The translations under genes were made by a program, and so were the position numbers. Below are positions 15,446-24,023 of a stretch of 64,000 nt of DNA, piece by piece. Source of the stretch: Candidatus Gastranaerophilales bacterium. GTDB lineage: Bacteria; Cyanobacteriota; Vampirovibrionia; Gastranaerophilales; Gastranaerophilaceae. Below the pieces are notes generated by a model, which was not told the origin of the DNA, made no database searches, and saw only the letters and a program-made list of their open reading frames with translations. The DNA lies in contig JAILHI010000027.1 of the NCBI GenBank assembly GCA_024695865.1, forward strand, positions 79,513-143,512. Reading direction: 5' to 3'. How positions within the stretch are numbered: the stretch's first letter is position 1; each line of letters opens with the position of its first letter.

Positions 15446-16466
15446 ACCTAAAATTTTAATTTCGGGTTATTACGGGTTTAGCAATTTTGGTGATGAAGCC
15501 GTTTTAAGCGTTTTAATAAATTCCTTAAAAGACAGCGGATTGGAAGATATTACCGTATTTTCCAAAAATCCCGAGATGACAAAACAATCATACGATGTTA
15601 AGGTTTGCTATTCGTTTAGTCCGTTTGAACTGCTTTTGACGATTTTAAAAACCGATGTTCTTATTTCGGGCGGAGGCAGTCTTTTGCAGGATGCAACAAG
15701 TGCAAAAAGCCTTGTTTATTATCTGGGAATTATTTTAACTGCTTTATTTTTCGGAAAAAAAGTTATGATTTTTGCACAGGGAATAGGCCCTATAAAAAAT
15801 AAATTTCTCGAAAAATTGACGGTCTTTGCCCTGAAAAAATGCAAGTATGTAACAGTAAGAGATGAAAAAAGCCTGTCTATGCTCAAAAGTCATGGAATAT
15901 CGGCGGATTTGGTTTCAGACCCCGTCTGGAATATCAAATTATGGACTAAATATTCTCACAGAGGGGTTGGTATTCAACTTCGCAGATGGGAAGCCTTAAC
16001 CGAAGAATTTTTTATGAATTTGGTTAAATACGTTGCGGAAGTTTATTCCGATAAAATAATCTTTATTTACGCCTTGCAGGAAAGTCTTGATATAGACATT
16101 TGCAACCGTTTTGAAGAAGAATTGCTGAAAATCAATCCCGATTTACACACTCACGTTGTAACGAACAGAGCAACTTTTGAAATCGTTAAATCTTTCTCGC
16201 ATCTTGATGAACTGATTGCAATGAGATATCACGCCTGTCTGTTGGGATTAAAGTACGATATCAGGGTTCTGCCGATAATTTACGACCCGAAAGTCGAAAA
16301 ACTTGCGGACGAATTTAATATTAAATCAAGATTATATTTAAACGGTGAAACGGAAATCGGTGCTAAAATAAGAGATTTGAGATACGGTGAATACGAAGTA
16401 AATTCATCGGCGGCCTTATCAAAACAGTTGGATTTCAAACCTTTTGTTGACAAAATCATCAAATAA
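15432..16466 (+). CDS. csaB: Polysaccharide pyruvyl transferase CsaB
   Basis: The 344-residue enzyme of the polysaccharide pyruvyltransferase family transfers a pyruvate ketal from PEP to a cell-wall glycan. Motifs are GYYGFSNFGDEAVL (12-25), ISGGGSLLQDATS (~77-89), FAQGIGPI, VTVRDEKS, and LIAMRYHACLLGL near the C-terminus. In known systems pyruvylated secondary cell-wall polymer is the ligand of SLH domains. The SLH protein at 51308-52570 in the same window makes that pairing plausible here. SD AAGGA within the pfkB end; 14-nt overlap. Confidence 0.9.
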   Translation: MKNSKPKILISGYYGFSNFGDEAVLSVLINSLKDSGLEDITVFSKNPEMTKQSYDVKVCYSFSPFELLLTILKTDVLISGGGSLLQDATSAKSLVYYLGIILTALFFGKKVMIFAQGIGPIKNKFLEKLTVFALKKCKYVTVRDEKSLSMLKSHGISADLVSDPVWNIKLWTKYSHRGVGIQLRRWEALTEEFFMNLVKYVAEVYSDKIIFIYALQESLDIDICNRFEEELLKINPDLHTHVVTNRATFEIVKSFSHLDELIAMRYHACLLGLKYDIRVLPIIYDPKVEKLADEFNIKSRLYLNGETEIGAKIRDLRYGEYEVNSSAALSKQLDFKPFVDKIIK

Positions 16467-16495
16467 TAAAAAACCGCCTCGGAGAGCGGGGCGGT
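16465..16495 (-). terminator. Intrinsic terminator between converging csaB and Hsp20 genes
   Basis: A GC-rich hairpin (AACCGCC...GGCGGTT, 16473-16496) is followed on the reverse strand by TTTTTTATTATTT, so it mainly ends the Hsp20 gene. Forward-strand transcripts from csaB meet the same hairpin but without a T run. Confidence 0.8.
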
Positions 16496-16524
16496 TGTAT
16501 TGTCTGAATTAGTTTTTATTTTTA

Positions 16525-16956
16525 TTACTTAACCGAGATTTTTTGTACGGTGCTTTTCTTTTCTTCGGCTTTTTTACCGAGTGTAACGGTCAAAATACCA
16601 TTTTTATATTCGCTTGTACAATTTTCGGCATCAATTTCTTCGGGAAATTCTACTGATTTTTCATATTCGCCGTAAGCAATTTCCGACATGTGCATTTTTT
16701 CATCGTCTTTCATTTCTTCCTGTTTGATTTCTGCTCTGATTGTCAAAACATTGTCAGCGAGTTCGATATCAATATCGTCTTTTTCAATTCCCGGTAACTG
16801 AACCTTTAAACTGTATTCCTTTTCATTTTCTTTTATTTCGCAGCAGGGACGGAATTTACCTTGTTGTGAATAGCTTCTGTTTGCGAGTCTTTCCAAATCT
16901 CTGCGAACTACATCGAACAAATATTCGGGTTCTCTTTCCATAATGCTGAATCTCAT
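16525..16956 (-). CDS. Hsp20 / alpha-crystallin small heat-shock protein (second copy)
   Basis: The 143-residue protein has a short arm (residues 1-38, containing EPEYLFDVVRRDLERL) and the alpha-crystallin domain: YSLKVQLPGIEKDDIDIEL, LTIRAEIKQEEM, YEKSVEFPEEI and CTSEYKNGILTVTLGKK, ending QKISVK. It differs clearly from the 8790-9254 copy, so this is an old paralogue rather than a recent duplicate. The SD AAAGGAGG precedes the start. Monocistronic, with a strong terminator. Confidence 0.92.
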   Translation of the reverse strand: MRFSIMEREPEYLFDVVRRDLERLANRSYSQQGKFRPCCEIKENEKEYSLKVQLPGIEKDDIDIELADNVLTIRAEIKQEEMKDDEKMHMSEIAYGEYEKSVEFPEEIDAENCTSEYKNGILTVTLGKKAEEKKSTVQKISVK

Positions 16957-17095
16957 AATTCCTCCTTTGAGTTTTCACTCATACTTACTTCTTACATTAT
17001 TATGATAACCCCCTTTTTGCGTTTTTCCGTTTTCTTTAACCAAAATTTAACTTTTAATTGTTTTTTTTAATAATTTTCCAAGAAGAAATTTTTGC

Positions 17096-17124
17096 AAGGC
17101 TGAAAGCGGCTTTTTTCAAGCCTT
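17096..17124 (-). terminator. Weak intrinsic terminator after the zinc-ribbon gene
   Basis: AAGGC-TGAAA pairs with TTTCA-A-GCCTT with a bulge. On the reverse strand GCAAAAATTTC follows. Only moderately convincing. Confidence 0.4.
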
Positions 17125-17153
17125 TTGAGTAAATTGAAATTGTTAATAAAATG

Positions 17154-17549
17154 TTAATGACAGCAGGATTGAGGAGTGCCGATTAAAATTTGTTCTTTTT
17201 TGTCGTTCGGTTCAGTCCAGATCTGTGTCGAAGAAAACGCCGCATGATTACATTCGACAACTTCTTTTTTGTGGACGGCAAAGTTAATGTCCACAAAATT
17301 AATCTTTTCAAGTTCTTCAACAAACGTATGCGTACTTCCGCAATTAGGACAATATTTTTCCATTGCTTTTACGTTGTCATTAAAATCAAGTATTGCGACT
17401 CTTTTAATACCGCAGCAGGAACAGCGGACTATATACCATTTTACGACCACGTATTTTCCGCAATCGGGACAATATGCTCCCTTGTTGCTGATTTTAACCC
17501 TCTTGTGCTGACAGCCTCTGAAAGATTTTAAAAATTCCGAAATACTCAT
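17154..17549 (-). CDS. Multi-zinc-ribbon protein of unknown function
   Basis: The 131-residue protein is rich in Cys pairs: GCQHK near the N-terminus, CPDC (~27-30), CSCC (~43-46) and CPNC (~69-72), then a Cys/His tail ending QSCCH. Two zinc ribbons are likely. There is no signal peptide. Such proteins often act in nucleic-acid or protein-complex assembly, but nothing more specific is visible. It diverges from the MIF-like gene. A possible terminator lies at 17096-17124. Confidence 0.7.
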   Translation of the reverse strand: MSISEFLKSFRGCQHKRVKISNKGAYCPDCGKYVVVKWYIVRCSCCGIKRVAILDFNDNVKAMEKYCPNCGSTHTFVEELEKINFVDINFAVHKKEVVECNHAAFSSTQIWTEPNDKKEQILIGTPQSCCH

Positions 17550-17622
17550 ACTCTTTTTTATAAGAAAATTTTTTAATAAGTCAAAAGTTTATGTTATTAT
17601 GTTCAAAAAAAAGGAGATAAAA

Positions 17623-17967
17623 ATGCCGTTTATACAAGTAAAATTGTCCGTAAATATGACGGAAGAACAAAAAAATGATTTGAACAATAACTTTCTGAAC
17701 ATAATTTCAAACAACACAGGTAAGCCCAAAGCGTTTATTATGACTAATATTGAAGATAATCAGACTATTTATATGTCAAATGAAAAAATTGACAAGAGTG
17801 CCTATATTTCAGTAAGCCTTTTGGGAAATATTTCAAAACAAACCTGTTCCGTAATCACAAAAGAAATATGCGACTTATTGAAGAAAAACTTTGATATTGA
17901 CGGCAGATTTGTATATGTTTCATATCACCCCGTTGAATTGTGGGGCTGGAACGGTCAAATGTTTTAA
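17623..17967 (+). CDS. MIF-like tautomerase (macrophage migration inhibitory factor family)
   Basis: The start is ATG 17623, placed by AAGGAGAT 5 nt upstream and by the family's catalytic proline. The product begins MPFIQVK, so Pro is exposed after Met removal; an in-frame ATG at 17599 would bury it. The 114-residue length equals MIF. Family marks are NNTGKPKAFIM (with the conserved Lys), the hydrophobic central strand YISVSLLG, and the C-terminal VELWGWNGQMF. Trimeric MIF proteins tautomerise phenylpyruvate/enols. The vertebrate CxxC redox motif is absent. Cyanobacterial and protozoan homologues exist. Its role here, metabolic or host-directed, is open. Confidence 0.88.
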   Translation: MPFIQVKLSVNMTEEQKNDLNNNFLNIISNNTGKPKAFIMTNIEDNQTIYMSNEKIDKSAYISVSLLGNISKQTCSVITKEICDLLKKNFDIDGRFVYVSYHPVELWGWNGQMF

Positions 17968-18012
17968 GTTGTAAAAGCATGATTTTGCTATGTTTTGTAT
18001 ATAATAATTATT

Positions 18013-19071
18013 ATGATAAACATTGCAGAAAAATTCAGAAACATAAATCGACATAAAGCAGGAATAGTCGGAATATACGGTGCTGTTCATGCTCTTGTCG
18101 ATTTTTGTTGTGCGGCAGTTGTGTATTCCTATGTTGGAAAAATTGAAACACTTACCTTATTACAGGCCGTTGTAATATACAATGTTTTAGCCTTCGGATT
18201 ACAATCTGTTTTTGGTTTTGCGGTCGATAAAATTAAAAAGCCTCAAAATTTTTCAATAGTCGGCTGTATGTTAATTATAACTGCATTTTTCACAATGAAA
18301 AACATTATGCTGACGGTTATCTTAACGGGTTTGGGGAATGCTCTTTTCCATACGGGCGGCGGATATATCTCGTTAAATATGGGTAACGGCAGGGCAAAAT
18401 TACCCGGGGTTTTTGTTGCACCCGGGGCAATCGGACTCTTTTTGGGTGCCTTTTGGAGTAAAGTTTGTTCTCAAAATTACTTATTAATAATACTTCTGTT
18501 AGTGTCGGTTGCTTTGATGACCTTTTTTGAACCCAAAGAGGAAGAACAAAAATGCTTGGCTGTAAAATCGGATTTTCCGATTTATATGTTAATTTTTATC
18601 TGTATTTTAATTTCAATCTGCGTCCGCTCTTTTGTCGGATTAAGTTATGATTTTGTTGCCAAAGGAAATTTTAATTTGATGCTGGTAATGGTTTTTGCGG
18701 TTGCGTTGGGAAAAGCGGCGGGTGGTTTTATCTCGGACAAATTCGGAATGTATAACACCGCAGTTATCGGCTTGCTGCTTTCAATTCCGCTTTTGAAATA
18801 CGGTGAGATTTTGCCTTTTTTGGCAATTTTGGGAATGTTTTGCTTTAACCTTACAATGCCCATAACGGTTACGGCTCTTGCCAATATGATGCCGAAATAC
18901 AAAGGCCTTGCCTTCGGGCTTACAACTCTAATGCTTTTGATTGGATTTTTGCCCGTAATAGCGGATTATAAAATACCTCAAAGCATGATGTTCTTTGAGG
19001 TAATTATGGTATCTGTTATAGTAACCGCAATCGGTTTAAAATTGTACGAAAGATTATTTAACCGTCCTTAA
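18013..19071 (+). CDS. MFS transporter
   Basis: The 352-residue integral membrane protein has about eleven hydrophobic segments and a charged mid-loop near residue 180 (EPKEEEQK). The motif between helices 2 and 3 ([10 protein letters not shown]) fits the MFS loop G-x-x-x-D-[KR]. The second half has a matching GGFISDKFG. The start at ATG 18013 is preferred over the TTG at 17995. TATAAT (18000-18005) ends 7 nt before it and there is no SD, so the mRNA may be leaderless. The substrate is unknown. The 3' end overlaps convergent rfbA by 18 nt. Confidence 0.85.
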   Translation: MINIAEKFRNINRHKAGIVGIYGAVHALVDFCCAAVVYSYVGKIETLTLLQAVVIYNVLAFGLQSVFGFAVDKIKKPQNFSIVGCMLIITAFFTMKNIMLTVILTGLGNALFHTGGGYISLNMGNGRAKLPGVFVAPGAIGLFLGAFWSKVCSQNYLLIILLLVSVALMTFFEPKEEEQKCLAVKSDFPIYMLIFICILISICVRSFVGLSYDFVAKGNFNLMLVMVFAVALGKAAGGFISDKFGMYNTAVIGLLLSIPLLKYGEILPFLAILGMFCFNLTMPITVTALANMMPKYKGLAFGLTTLMLLIGFLPVIADYKIPQSMMFFEVIMVSVIVTAIGLKLYERLFNRP

Positions 19072-19923
19072 ATATTTATAATAGTCATTTTTAGGATACT
19101 TATCGGCTTTTGCAATCAAATCTTCTTTCGTCAAAAATTTCATCTTGTAGGCAACTTCTTCAAGACAAGCGATTTTTATGCCCTGATTTTCTTCAATAGC
19201 CTGAACGTACTGACCTGCCTGAAAGAGTGACTTGTGCGTACCGGTATCGAGCCAAGCAAAGCCTCTGCCGAGTTTTTCAACGGAGAGAGTACCTTTTTCA
19301 AGATAAACTCTGTTAAGGTCTGTAATTTCAAGTTCGCCTCTCGGTGACGGTTTCAGATTTTTAGCGTATTCAACAACGTTGTTATCGTAGAAATATAAGC
19401 CTGTGACAGCGTAGTCCGATTTCGGATTTTGCGGTTTTTCTTCAAGCGAAATAGCCTTTCCGCTCTCGCCAAACTCAACAACACCAAATCTTTCGGGGTC
19501 TTTTACGGGATAGCCGAAAACTGTTGCGCCGCCCTTTTCCTCGGTGCGTTTAACTGTTTTTTGAAGTGTTCCCGAAAAACCTACGCCGTAAAAGATGTTG
19601 TCGCCAAGAATCAGAGATGCACAATCGTTTCCGATAAATTCCTCGCCGAGAATGAACGCCTGAGCAAGTCCGTCAGGTGACGGCTGTTCCTTATAACTTA
19701 ATTTAATACCAAAATCAGAGCCGTCTTTGAGCAAATTTTTAAAATTCGGCAAGTCCTGCGGTGTCGAGATAATCAAAATATCTCTGATGCCCGCTAAAAG
19801 TAAAGTTGACAGTGGATAATAAATCATCGGCTTGTCGTATATCGGCAAAAGTTGTTTTGATACCGTCATTGTAGAAGGATAAAGTCTTGTGCCTGCGCCG
19901 CCTGCGAGAATTATACCTTTCAT
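19054..19923 (-). CDS. rfbA: Glucose-1-phosphate thymidylyltransferase
   Basis: This 289-residue enzyme makes dTDP-glucose from dTTP and glucose-1-phosphate, the first step to dTDP-rhamnose. Motifs are the nucleotide-binding loop [11 protein letters not shown] (8-18), [27 protein letters not shown] (~106-115, with the metal Asp) and [15 protein letters not shown]. Length is exactly as expected (about 290). Its ATG shares one base with the rfbD stop (TAATG). The gene order rfbC-rfbD-rfbA is transcribed leftward. Confidence 0.96.
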   Translation of the reverse strand: MKGIILAGGAGTRLYPSTMTVSKQLLPIYDKPMIYYPLSTLLLAGIRDILIISTPQDLPNFKNLLKDGSDFGIKLSYKEQPSPDGLAQAFILGEEFIGNDCASLILGDNIFYGVGFSGTLQKTVKRTEEKGGATVFGYPVKDPERFGVVEFGESGKAISLEEKPQNPKSDYAVTGLYFYDNNVVEYAKNLKPSPRGELEITDLNRVYLEKGTLSVEKLGRGFAWLDTGTHKSLFQAGQYVQAIEENQGIKIACLEEVAYKMKFLTKEDLIAKADKYPKNDYYKYLRTVK

Positions 19924-20750
19924 TATTCACCTCTCAATTTCATATAATCTTTTAATGCTGCTTTCCAAGTTCTGCAAATGTTATCATTATACATTACGCT
20001 GTATTGCGGACGTTTTGCGGGTGACGGAAACTCGTCACTTTTACAGGGTAAAAGATTAACTTTTAATCCCGCAAGTTCAAAAATTTCTTTGGCAAAACCG
20101 TACCATGAAGTTTTTCCGCTTCCGCAAATGTGATAGATACCAAACGGGGCTTCTTCCGTCAATAAAGTGGTAATTCCGTCTGCAAGTTCCTGTGTCCATG
20201 TCGGACAGCCTATCTGGTCGTCAACGACTTTTAATTCGGGTTTGTCCGCAAGAGAAATCATTGTTTCAACAAAGTTTTTGCCGTGTAAACCGTACAGCCA
20301 ACTTGTTCTTGTGATATAAAATTTTGTACAGTGTCTCTGAACGGCTTCTTCACCTTTAAGTTTGGTCAAACCGTACGCATTGAGCGGATTAGGTTTATCA
20401 TAAGGCAGATATGCCTCTTTTTTCGTTCCGTCGAAAACGTAATCTGTTGATATATAAACAATCGGTATATCAAGTTTTGCACAGGTTTTAGCAAGATTTT
20501 CCGTTCCGCCCTCATTAATTTTCATAGCGGTTTCGGTATCTTCTTCTGCCTTGTTAACGTTTGTGTATGCCGCACAATGTACGACAGCATCGGGTTTCTC
20601 GGCGGTTAAAACTTTTTCAACCTGCTCGGGATTTGTAATATCCAGATTGTGAAGATCGGTTTCAAAAACTTCAAAGCCTGCATCTTCTAACGTAGGACAC
20701 AAATCATGTCCTAACATACCTTTTGCACCCGTAACTAATATTTTTTTCAT
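19923..20750 (-). CDS. rfbD: dTDP-4-dehydrorhamnose reductase
   Basis: This short-chain dehydrogenase of 275 residues performs the last step to dTDP-L-rhamnose. It has the NAD(P)H loop [12 protein letters not shown] (6-17), [13 protein letters not shown] (~59-71), [10 protein letters not shown], and the catalytic YGLTKLKGE (Y-x-x-x-K). AAGGA lies upstream of the start. It sits between rfbC (9-nt gap) and rfbA (one-base overlap). rfbB, the 4,6-dehydratase needed between RfbA and RfbC, is not in this cluster. Confidence 0.95.
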   Translation of the reverse strand: MKKILVTGAKGMLGHDLCPTLEDAGFEVFETDLHNLDITNPEQVEKVLTAEKPDAVVHCAAYTNVNKAEEDTETAMKINEGGTENLAKTCAKLDIPIVYISTDYVFDGTKKEAYLPYDKPNPLNAYGLTKLKGEEAVQRHCTKFYITRTSWLYGLHGKNFVETMISLADKPELKVVDDQIGCPTWTQELADGITTLLTEEAPFGIYHICGSGKTSWYGFAKEIFELAGLKVNLLPCKSDEFPSPAKRPQYSVMYNDNICRTWKAALKDYMKLRGE

Positions 20751-20759
20751 AAAAAATCC

Positions 20760-21311
20760 TTATAATAAATCTTTGACATCTTTTAAAAACGGTTGTTTTG
20801 TATCCTTTTCGCTCAATCTGGGTTCAAAATCAATTCCCCAGTTTACGTTAATTTCAGGGTCGTTCCAGCGAATACCTCTGTCGTGTTTGGGTGAATATTC
20901 GTTTGAAACTTTGTATAAAAATTCCGCTTCATCACTCAAAACAACAAAACCGTGAGCAAAACCTTCGGGAAGATATAACATTTGTTTGTTTTCTTCACTC
21001 AACTCTTTGCTGACCCATTTTCCAAAGGTTTTAGAACCTTTTCTGATATCAACGGCAACATCAAGAATTTTGCCTTTTACGCATCTTACAATTTTTGCCT
21101 GAGCCTTCGGATTTGCCTGATAATGAAGTCCTCTTAACACACCCTTTGTTGATTTTGAGTGATTATCCTGTCTGAAATCGTCTTTTATTCCGTTTGCTTC
21201 AAAGACAGATTTTTTGTAGGTTTCGGAAAAAAATCCTCTGTCATCACCAAACACCTGAGGTGTTATTAAAATTACATCTTCAATTTCCGTTTTTTCAAAA
21301 ATAAATCCCAC
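20760..21311 (-). CDS. rfbC: dTDP-4-dehydrorhamnose 3,5-epimerase
   Basis: The 183-residue cupin has all the family marks: FGDDRGFFSETY (~20-31), FRQDNHSKS (~46-54, catalytic His region), VLRGLHYQ (~58-65), KIVRCVKGKILDVAVDIR and LPEGFAHGFVVLS (~116-128). It epimerises C3 and C5 of dTDP-4-keto-6-deoxyglucose. It is first in the leftward rfbCDA operon. Confidence 0.96.
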   Translation of the reverse strand: MGFIFEKTEIEDVILITPQVFGDDRGFFSETYKKSVFEANGIKDDFRQDNHSKSTKGVLRGLHYQANPKAQAKIVRCVKGKILDVAVDIRKGSKTFGKWVSKELSEENKQMLYLPEGFAHGFVVLSDEAEFLYKVSNEYSPKHDRGIRWNDPEINVNWGIDFEPRLSEKDTKQPFLKDVKDLL

Positions 21312-21457
21312 TGTTTAATCTCCGTTTTTTTTAGATTATAACAAAAAACCATGCTTTTGTATAATATATTAAATGTTGTATTTTTTAACCTGCGTTTGTT
21401 GAAATTATTGAAAATTCGTGCAAGGAAAAAGATTTTGTTTTGCTTTATTATGCGGTT

Positions 21458-21853
21458 ATGTATAATAACACTTTTTATCAAAACCTGAAAAAGCCCGATA
21501 TAACACCAAAGCCGATTGTTTTTAAATACGTTTGGATAACTCTGTATCTGATGATGTTTGCAGCACTGTACCTTGTTATCCGAAAACCCGACAGTGCGTA
21601 TAAAATATGGGGGCTGATGTTTTTTGCAATTCAGTTTCTGCTGAATATTGTCTGGTCACCCGTGTTTTTTGTTTTACAAAATATGAAACTCTCTTATGTT
21701 GTTTCAATTCTAATGACAGTATTTACCGCATTAACAATTTTTATTTTTTCAAAAGTATCCGTTTCGTCTGCGCTGCTGCTTGTTCCTTATCTGATATGGT
21801 CTGCCTTTGCGTGCTTTTTAATAAGGCAATTTATAAAAATTAATTCCGAATAA
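21458..21853 (+). CDS. TspO/MBR family membrane protein
   Basis: The 131-residue protein has five predicted helices. It begins with a TspO-like KKPDITPKPIVFKYVWITLYLMM (quoted in part), then QFLLNIVWSPVFF (~57-69), and VPYLIWSAFACFL near the C-terminus, all matching family positions. TspO proteins bind tetrapyrroles and other ligands and act in stress or porphyrin handling. It is poor in Trp for the family. ATG 21458 is chosen over the upstream TTG 21440. A TATTAT box ends 6 nt before it and no SD is present, so it may be leaderless. Confidence 0.82.
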   Translation: MYNNTFYQNLKKPDITPKPIVFKYVWITLYLMMFAALYLVIRKPDSAYKIWGLMFFAIQFLLNIVWSPVFFVLQNMKLSYVVSILMTVFTALTIFIFSKVSVSSALLLVPYLIWSAFACFLIRQFIKINSE

Positions 21854-21958
21854 AGCACCCTGCTTTTTGTTAAGTATTGTAACGCAAAAATAACATCAAA
21901 AAGTCAATTTTTTTCGGTTGAAATACTTTATATAAGTGTAGAGAAAGAGGATATAAAC

Positions 21959-22033
21959 ATGATTACAGCATTATTGAATTTCGTAAACAGAAGACAAAAG
22001 AGATTTTCTCCTTTGTATCTTATCAATATGTAG
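21959..22033 (+). CDS. Candidate 24-residue small protein
   Basis: ATG at 21959 is preceded by GAAAGAGG at good spacing, one of the clearest SDs on this strand. The frame encodes MITALLNFVNRRQKRF and eight more residues, ending at TAG. The product is a short hydrophobic segment followed by a cationic centre, so it could associate with membrane. It stops one base before the convergent thioesterase gene. AT-rich boxes upstream (TATAAG near 21930) could be a promoter. Coding status is unproven. Confidence 0.35.
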   Translation: MITALLNFVNRRQKRFSPLYLINM

Positions 22034-22034
22034 T

Positions 22035-22448
22035 TTATATCTGTTCTATACAGTTTTGGAAGGCTTTGAAAATATCTTCGGGAAGTTTTTGAAGTTTTCC
22101 GCCAAAGGTGTCAACAGCGACACAGACAAATTCGGCAGTTACAAGAGTAGCTTCCGATTTTTTGTTTTTAATGCACTGTGAAAAGGTTACCGTTCTCGGT
22201 TTTACATCGGTAATTGTGCTTTCAATGATGATATCCTCAAAGATTTTTGCGGGTGATTTATACCTGACATGCATATCTACTATCGGAAAAACAATTCCTT
22301 TATCCTCCAGTTCGTTAACATTCACGCCTGCCATTTTGCACAAAGAAAATCTGCCCTCTTCAAACCAGCGGAGATAATTTCCGTGCCACACAACCTTATA
22401 AGAATCGGTATCGCCGTACATTACCTTTGTTTCTCTTATATATTTCAT
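22035..22448 (-). CDS. Acyl-CoA thioesterase, 4HBT/YbgC hot-dog family
   Basis: The start is placed at the ATG at 22448 because AGGA lies 6-7 nt upstream; the longer frame to 22493 would add 15 unlikely residues. The 137-residue hot-dog enzyme has YGDTDSYKVVWHGNYLRWFEEGR (quoted in part; active Asp plus HxxYxxWFE) and VRYKSPAKIFEDIIIE. It hydrolyses acyl-CoA or aromatic acyl-CoA; the physiological substrate is unknown. It is monocistronic. Confidence 0.88.
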   Translation of the reverse strand: MKYIRETKVMYGDTDSYKVVWHGNYLRWFEEGRFSLCKMAGVNVNELEDKGIVFPIVDMHVRYKSPAKIFEDIIIESTITDVKPRTVTFSQCIKNKKSEATLVTAEFVCVAVDTFGGKLQKLPEDIFKAFQNCIEQI

Positions 22449-22513
22449 AAAAAATCCTGTTCTGTATTTCTGCTTATAAAAAATATAGAACATTTGATAT
22501 TTTAATACATCAT

Positions 22514-22550
22514 TTTAAAAAAGGACTTCGGGTGATTTTGCCCAAAGTCC
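22514..22550 (-). terminator. Intrinsic terminator after the DUF4013-like gene
   Basis: On the reverse strand GGACTTTGGGC pairs with ACCCGAAGTCC around a short A-rich loop, followed by TTTTTTAAAA. Confidence 0.85.
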
Positions 22551-22579
22551 CTTTATATATAATTCGAAAAGGATAATCG

Positions 22580-23389
22580 TTATATCTCTTCGATTTCTTT
22601 TGTCTGTTTCAGTTGTGCAAGAAGTCGTGCATATACATACATCAAATAAGAATATGCGGCAGATGATGACAAAATAGCAACTACTCCTGCCAGCAATTCT
22701 GCTGTTTTTTCCTGCGTAATAAGATTTAAAAAGCCGCATAAAAAACCTAAAATATAAGATACTATGTAAACGAAGGCAATAAGAATGATACTTGATACCA
22801 AACCTATTCCGACTATTTTTGCATAAGTAATCCAGTAATGTTTTTTATTCTCCTTGATCAATTCATCAGCCTCTTTAAATTTAAAGGCGCATAACCATGA
22901 TTTGTTTACGGCATAATTATAAATCAAAGCAGGTAAAGCACGCAGCAGAACGACCAGAAAACATATTCCCAAAATCAGAGAAATAATTCCCGTAACAGCG
23001 GTAGCGGCGCCTGATATAGCATTACCGACCAAAAAAAGAACAACAAATATTAAAAAGACGGAAAAATACAATAAGAAAAATGAAAATGCAAGTTTGAAAC
23101 CGTCAACAAAATTATTGATAAAATTGAACCATGGTATGTTAAGATTTTCTTTTTGTATAATATTTTCTCTTAAACAAGATATCATATAACCGTAACCTGA
23201 CAAAGCGAACACAAAAGAAAAAAGTGCTATTATTAAAAATATTCCCGCATTTAGCCCTTTCAATGTGCTGAAATTATACATTTGAGATAACAAAGAGCCG
23301 ATACCCGAAAGTATTAATACAACAAAATACAATGCCGCTTTTTTACAAAAATCAGCATCTTTAAACATATAAGTCAAACTCTCTTTCAT
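22580..23389 (-). CDS. DUF4013-like multi-pass membrane protein
   Basis: The 269-residue protein has six or so hydrophobic segments. The region after the second helix, GYGYMISCLRENI...IPWFNFINNFVDGFKLA, matches the DUF4013 pattern (GY..r..r....lP.w.....ffvdGl). Long Ile/Leu/Val helices follow, and the tail is acidic (KQTKEIEEI). It probably sits in the inner membrane; the function of the family is unknown. It ends at a strong terminator at 22514-22550. Confidence 0.65.
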   Translation of the reverse strand: MKESLTYMFKDADFCKKAALYFVVLILSGIGSLLSQMYNFSTLKGLNAGIFLIIALFSFVFALSGYGYMISCLRENIIQKENLNIPWFNFINNFVDGFKLAFSFFLLYFSVFLIFVVLFLVGNAISGAATAVTGIISLILGICFLVVLLRALPALIYNYAVNKSWLCAFKFKEADELIKENKKHYWITYAKIVGIGLVSSIILIAFVYIVSYILGFLCGFLNLITQEKTAELLAGVVAILSSSAAYSYLMYVYARLLAQLKQTKEIEEI

Positions 23390-23497
23390 ACTGAAACCAC
23401 CTGTTCTGATTTAAAAAATAAAATACAAAATTAATTAATATAAAAATGAAACCATTAGTGTTTGTTTTGAAAACTGAATAAAAGTTTTAATACTCCG

Positions 23498-23962
23498 TTA
23501 ATTTTTCAAAAATTCCTGACGAGGAGTATTCATTGATTCTACTTTAATTTTTAATTTCCCGTTAGCATCTTCTCCGATTACAAAGTAAGCCGCATATTTT
23601 CCGCCGGGGGAAGGCAATCTTGTTGCCGATACCTTAAAGTCTTTTCCCTGCGGTGTTATTTGGATATTCGAATAATTGTTTTTATAGCCGAGCATTTTTC
23701 CGACTTTTTGACCTTTTGCCGCCTCATCAAGATATGTCTTTAAAGGTACATTAACACTTTGTGTAGTGCCGTCTTTCTTTTCTACAACACGGATAATTTT
23801 AGGGGTCGGAATATAATATTTCTGAAACAAATTAGGATCAAAATTATTAGCCGCCTGCACGTAAGAATTAAAAAACGCTTTAACCTGTTCAGGTGTGGTT
23901 TTGGCATTAGCAGGAAAACCTAATATACCAATTAAAAACAAAGAGAAAATAATTTTTTTCAT
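23498..23962 (-). CDS. Secreted NTF2-like protein of unknown function
   Basis: The 154-residue precursor has a clear signal peptide (MKKIIFSLFLIGILGFPANA, cut before KTTPEQ). The mature part, with VKAFFNSYVQAANNFD and FQKYYIPTPKIIRVVEKKDG, fits an NTF2/SnoaL-like cone fold: a helical start, then strands. It has no cysteines and no lipobox. The SD AAAGGAT precedes the start. It lies just after the rpoC2 terminator and is probably transcribed separately. Confidence 0.72.
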   Translation of the reverse strand: MKKIIFSLFLIGILGFPANAKTTPEQVKAFFNSYVQAANNFDPNLFQKYYIPTPKIIRVVEKKDGTTQSVNVPLKTYLDEAAKGQKVGKMLGYKNNYSNIQITPQGKDFKVSATRLPSPGGKYAAYFVIGEDANGKLKIKVESMNTPRQEFLKN

Positions 23963-23983
23963 TTTTTAATCCTTTCATATAGA

Positions 23984-24016
23984 TATAATAAGGGCGGCTT
24001 TGATTTTTGCCGCCCC
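23984..24016 (-). terminator. Intrinsic terminator of the rpoB-rpoC1-rpoC2 operon
   Basis: GGGCGGC (23992-23998) pairs with GCCGCCC (24009-24015), 9 nt past the rpoC2 stop. The downstream tract is TTATTATAT, an imperfect T run. Confidence 0.75.
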
Positions 24017-24023
24017 AATTAGT

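Noticed and set aside
16471..16495. Forward-strand terminator for csaB
   Set aside because: The hairpin is real but the T run lies only on the reverse-strand side, so it was assigned to the Hsp20 gene.
17599..17622. Upstream ATG for the MIF-like gene
   Set aside because: The SD lies between the two ATGs and the catalytic proline must be N-terminal.
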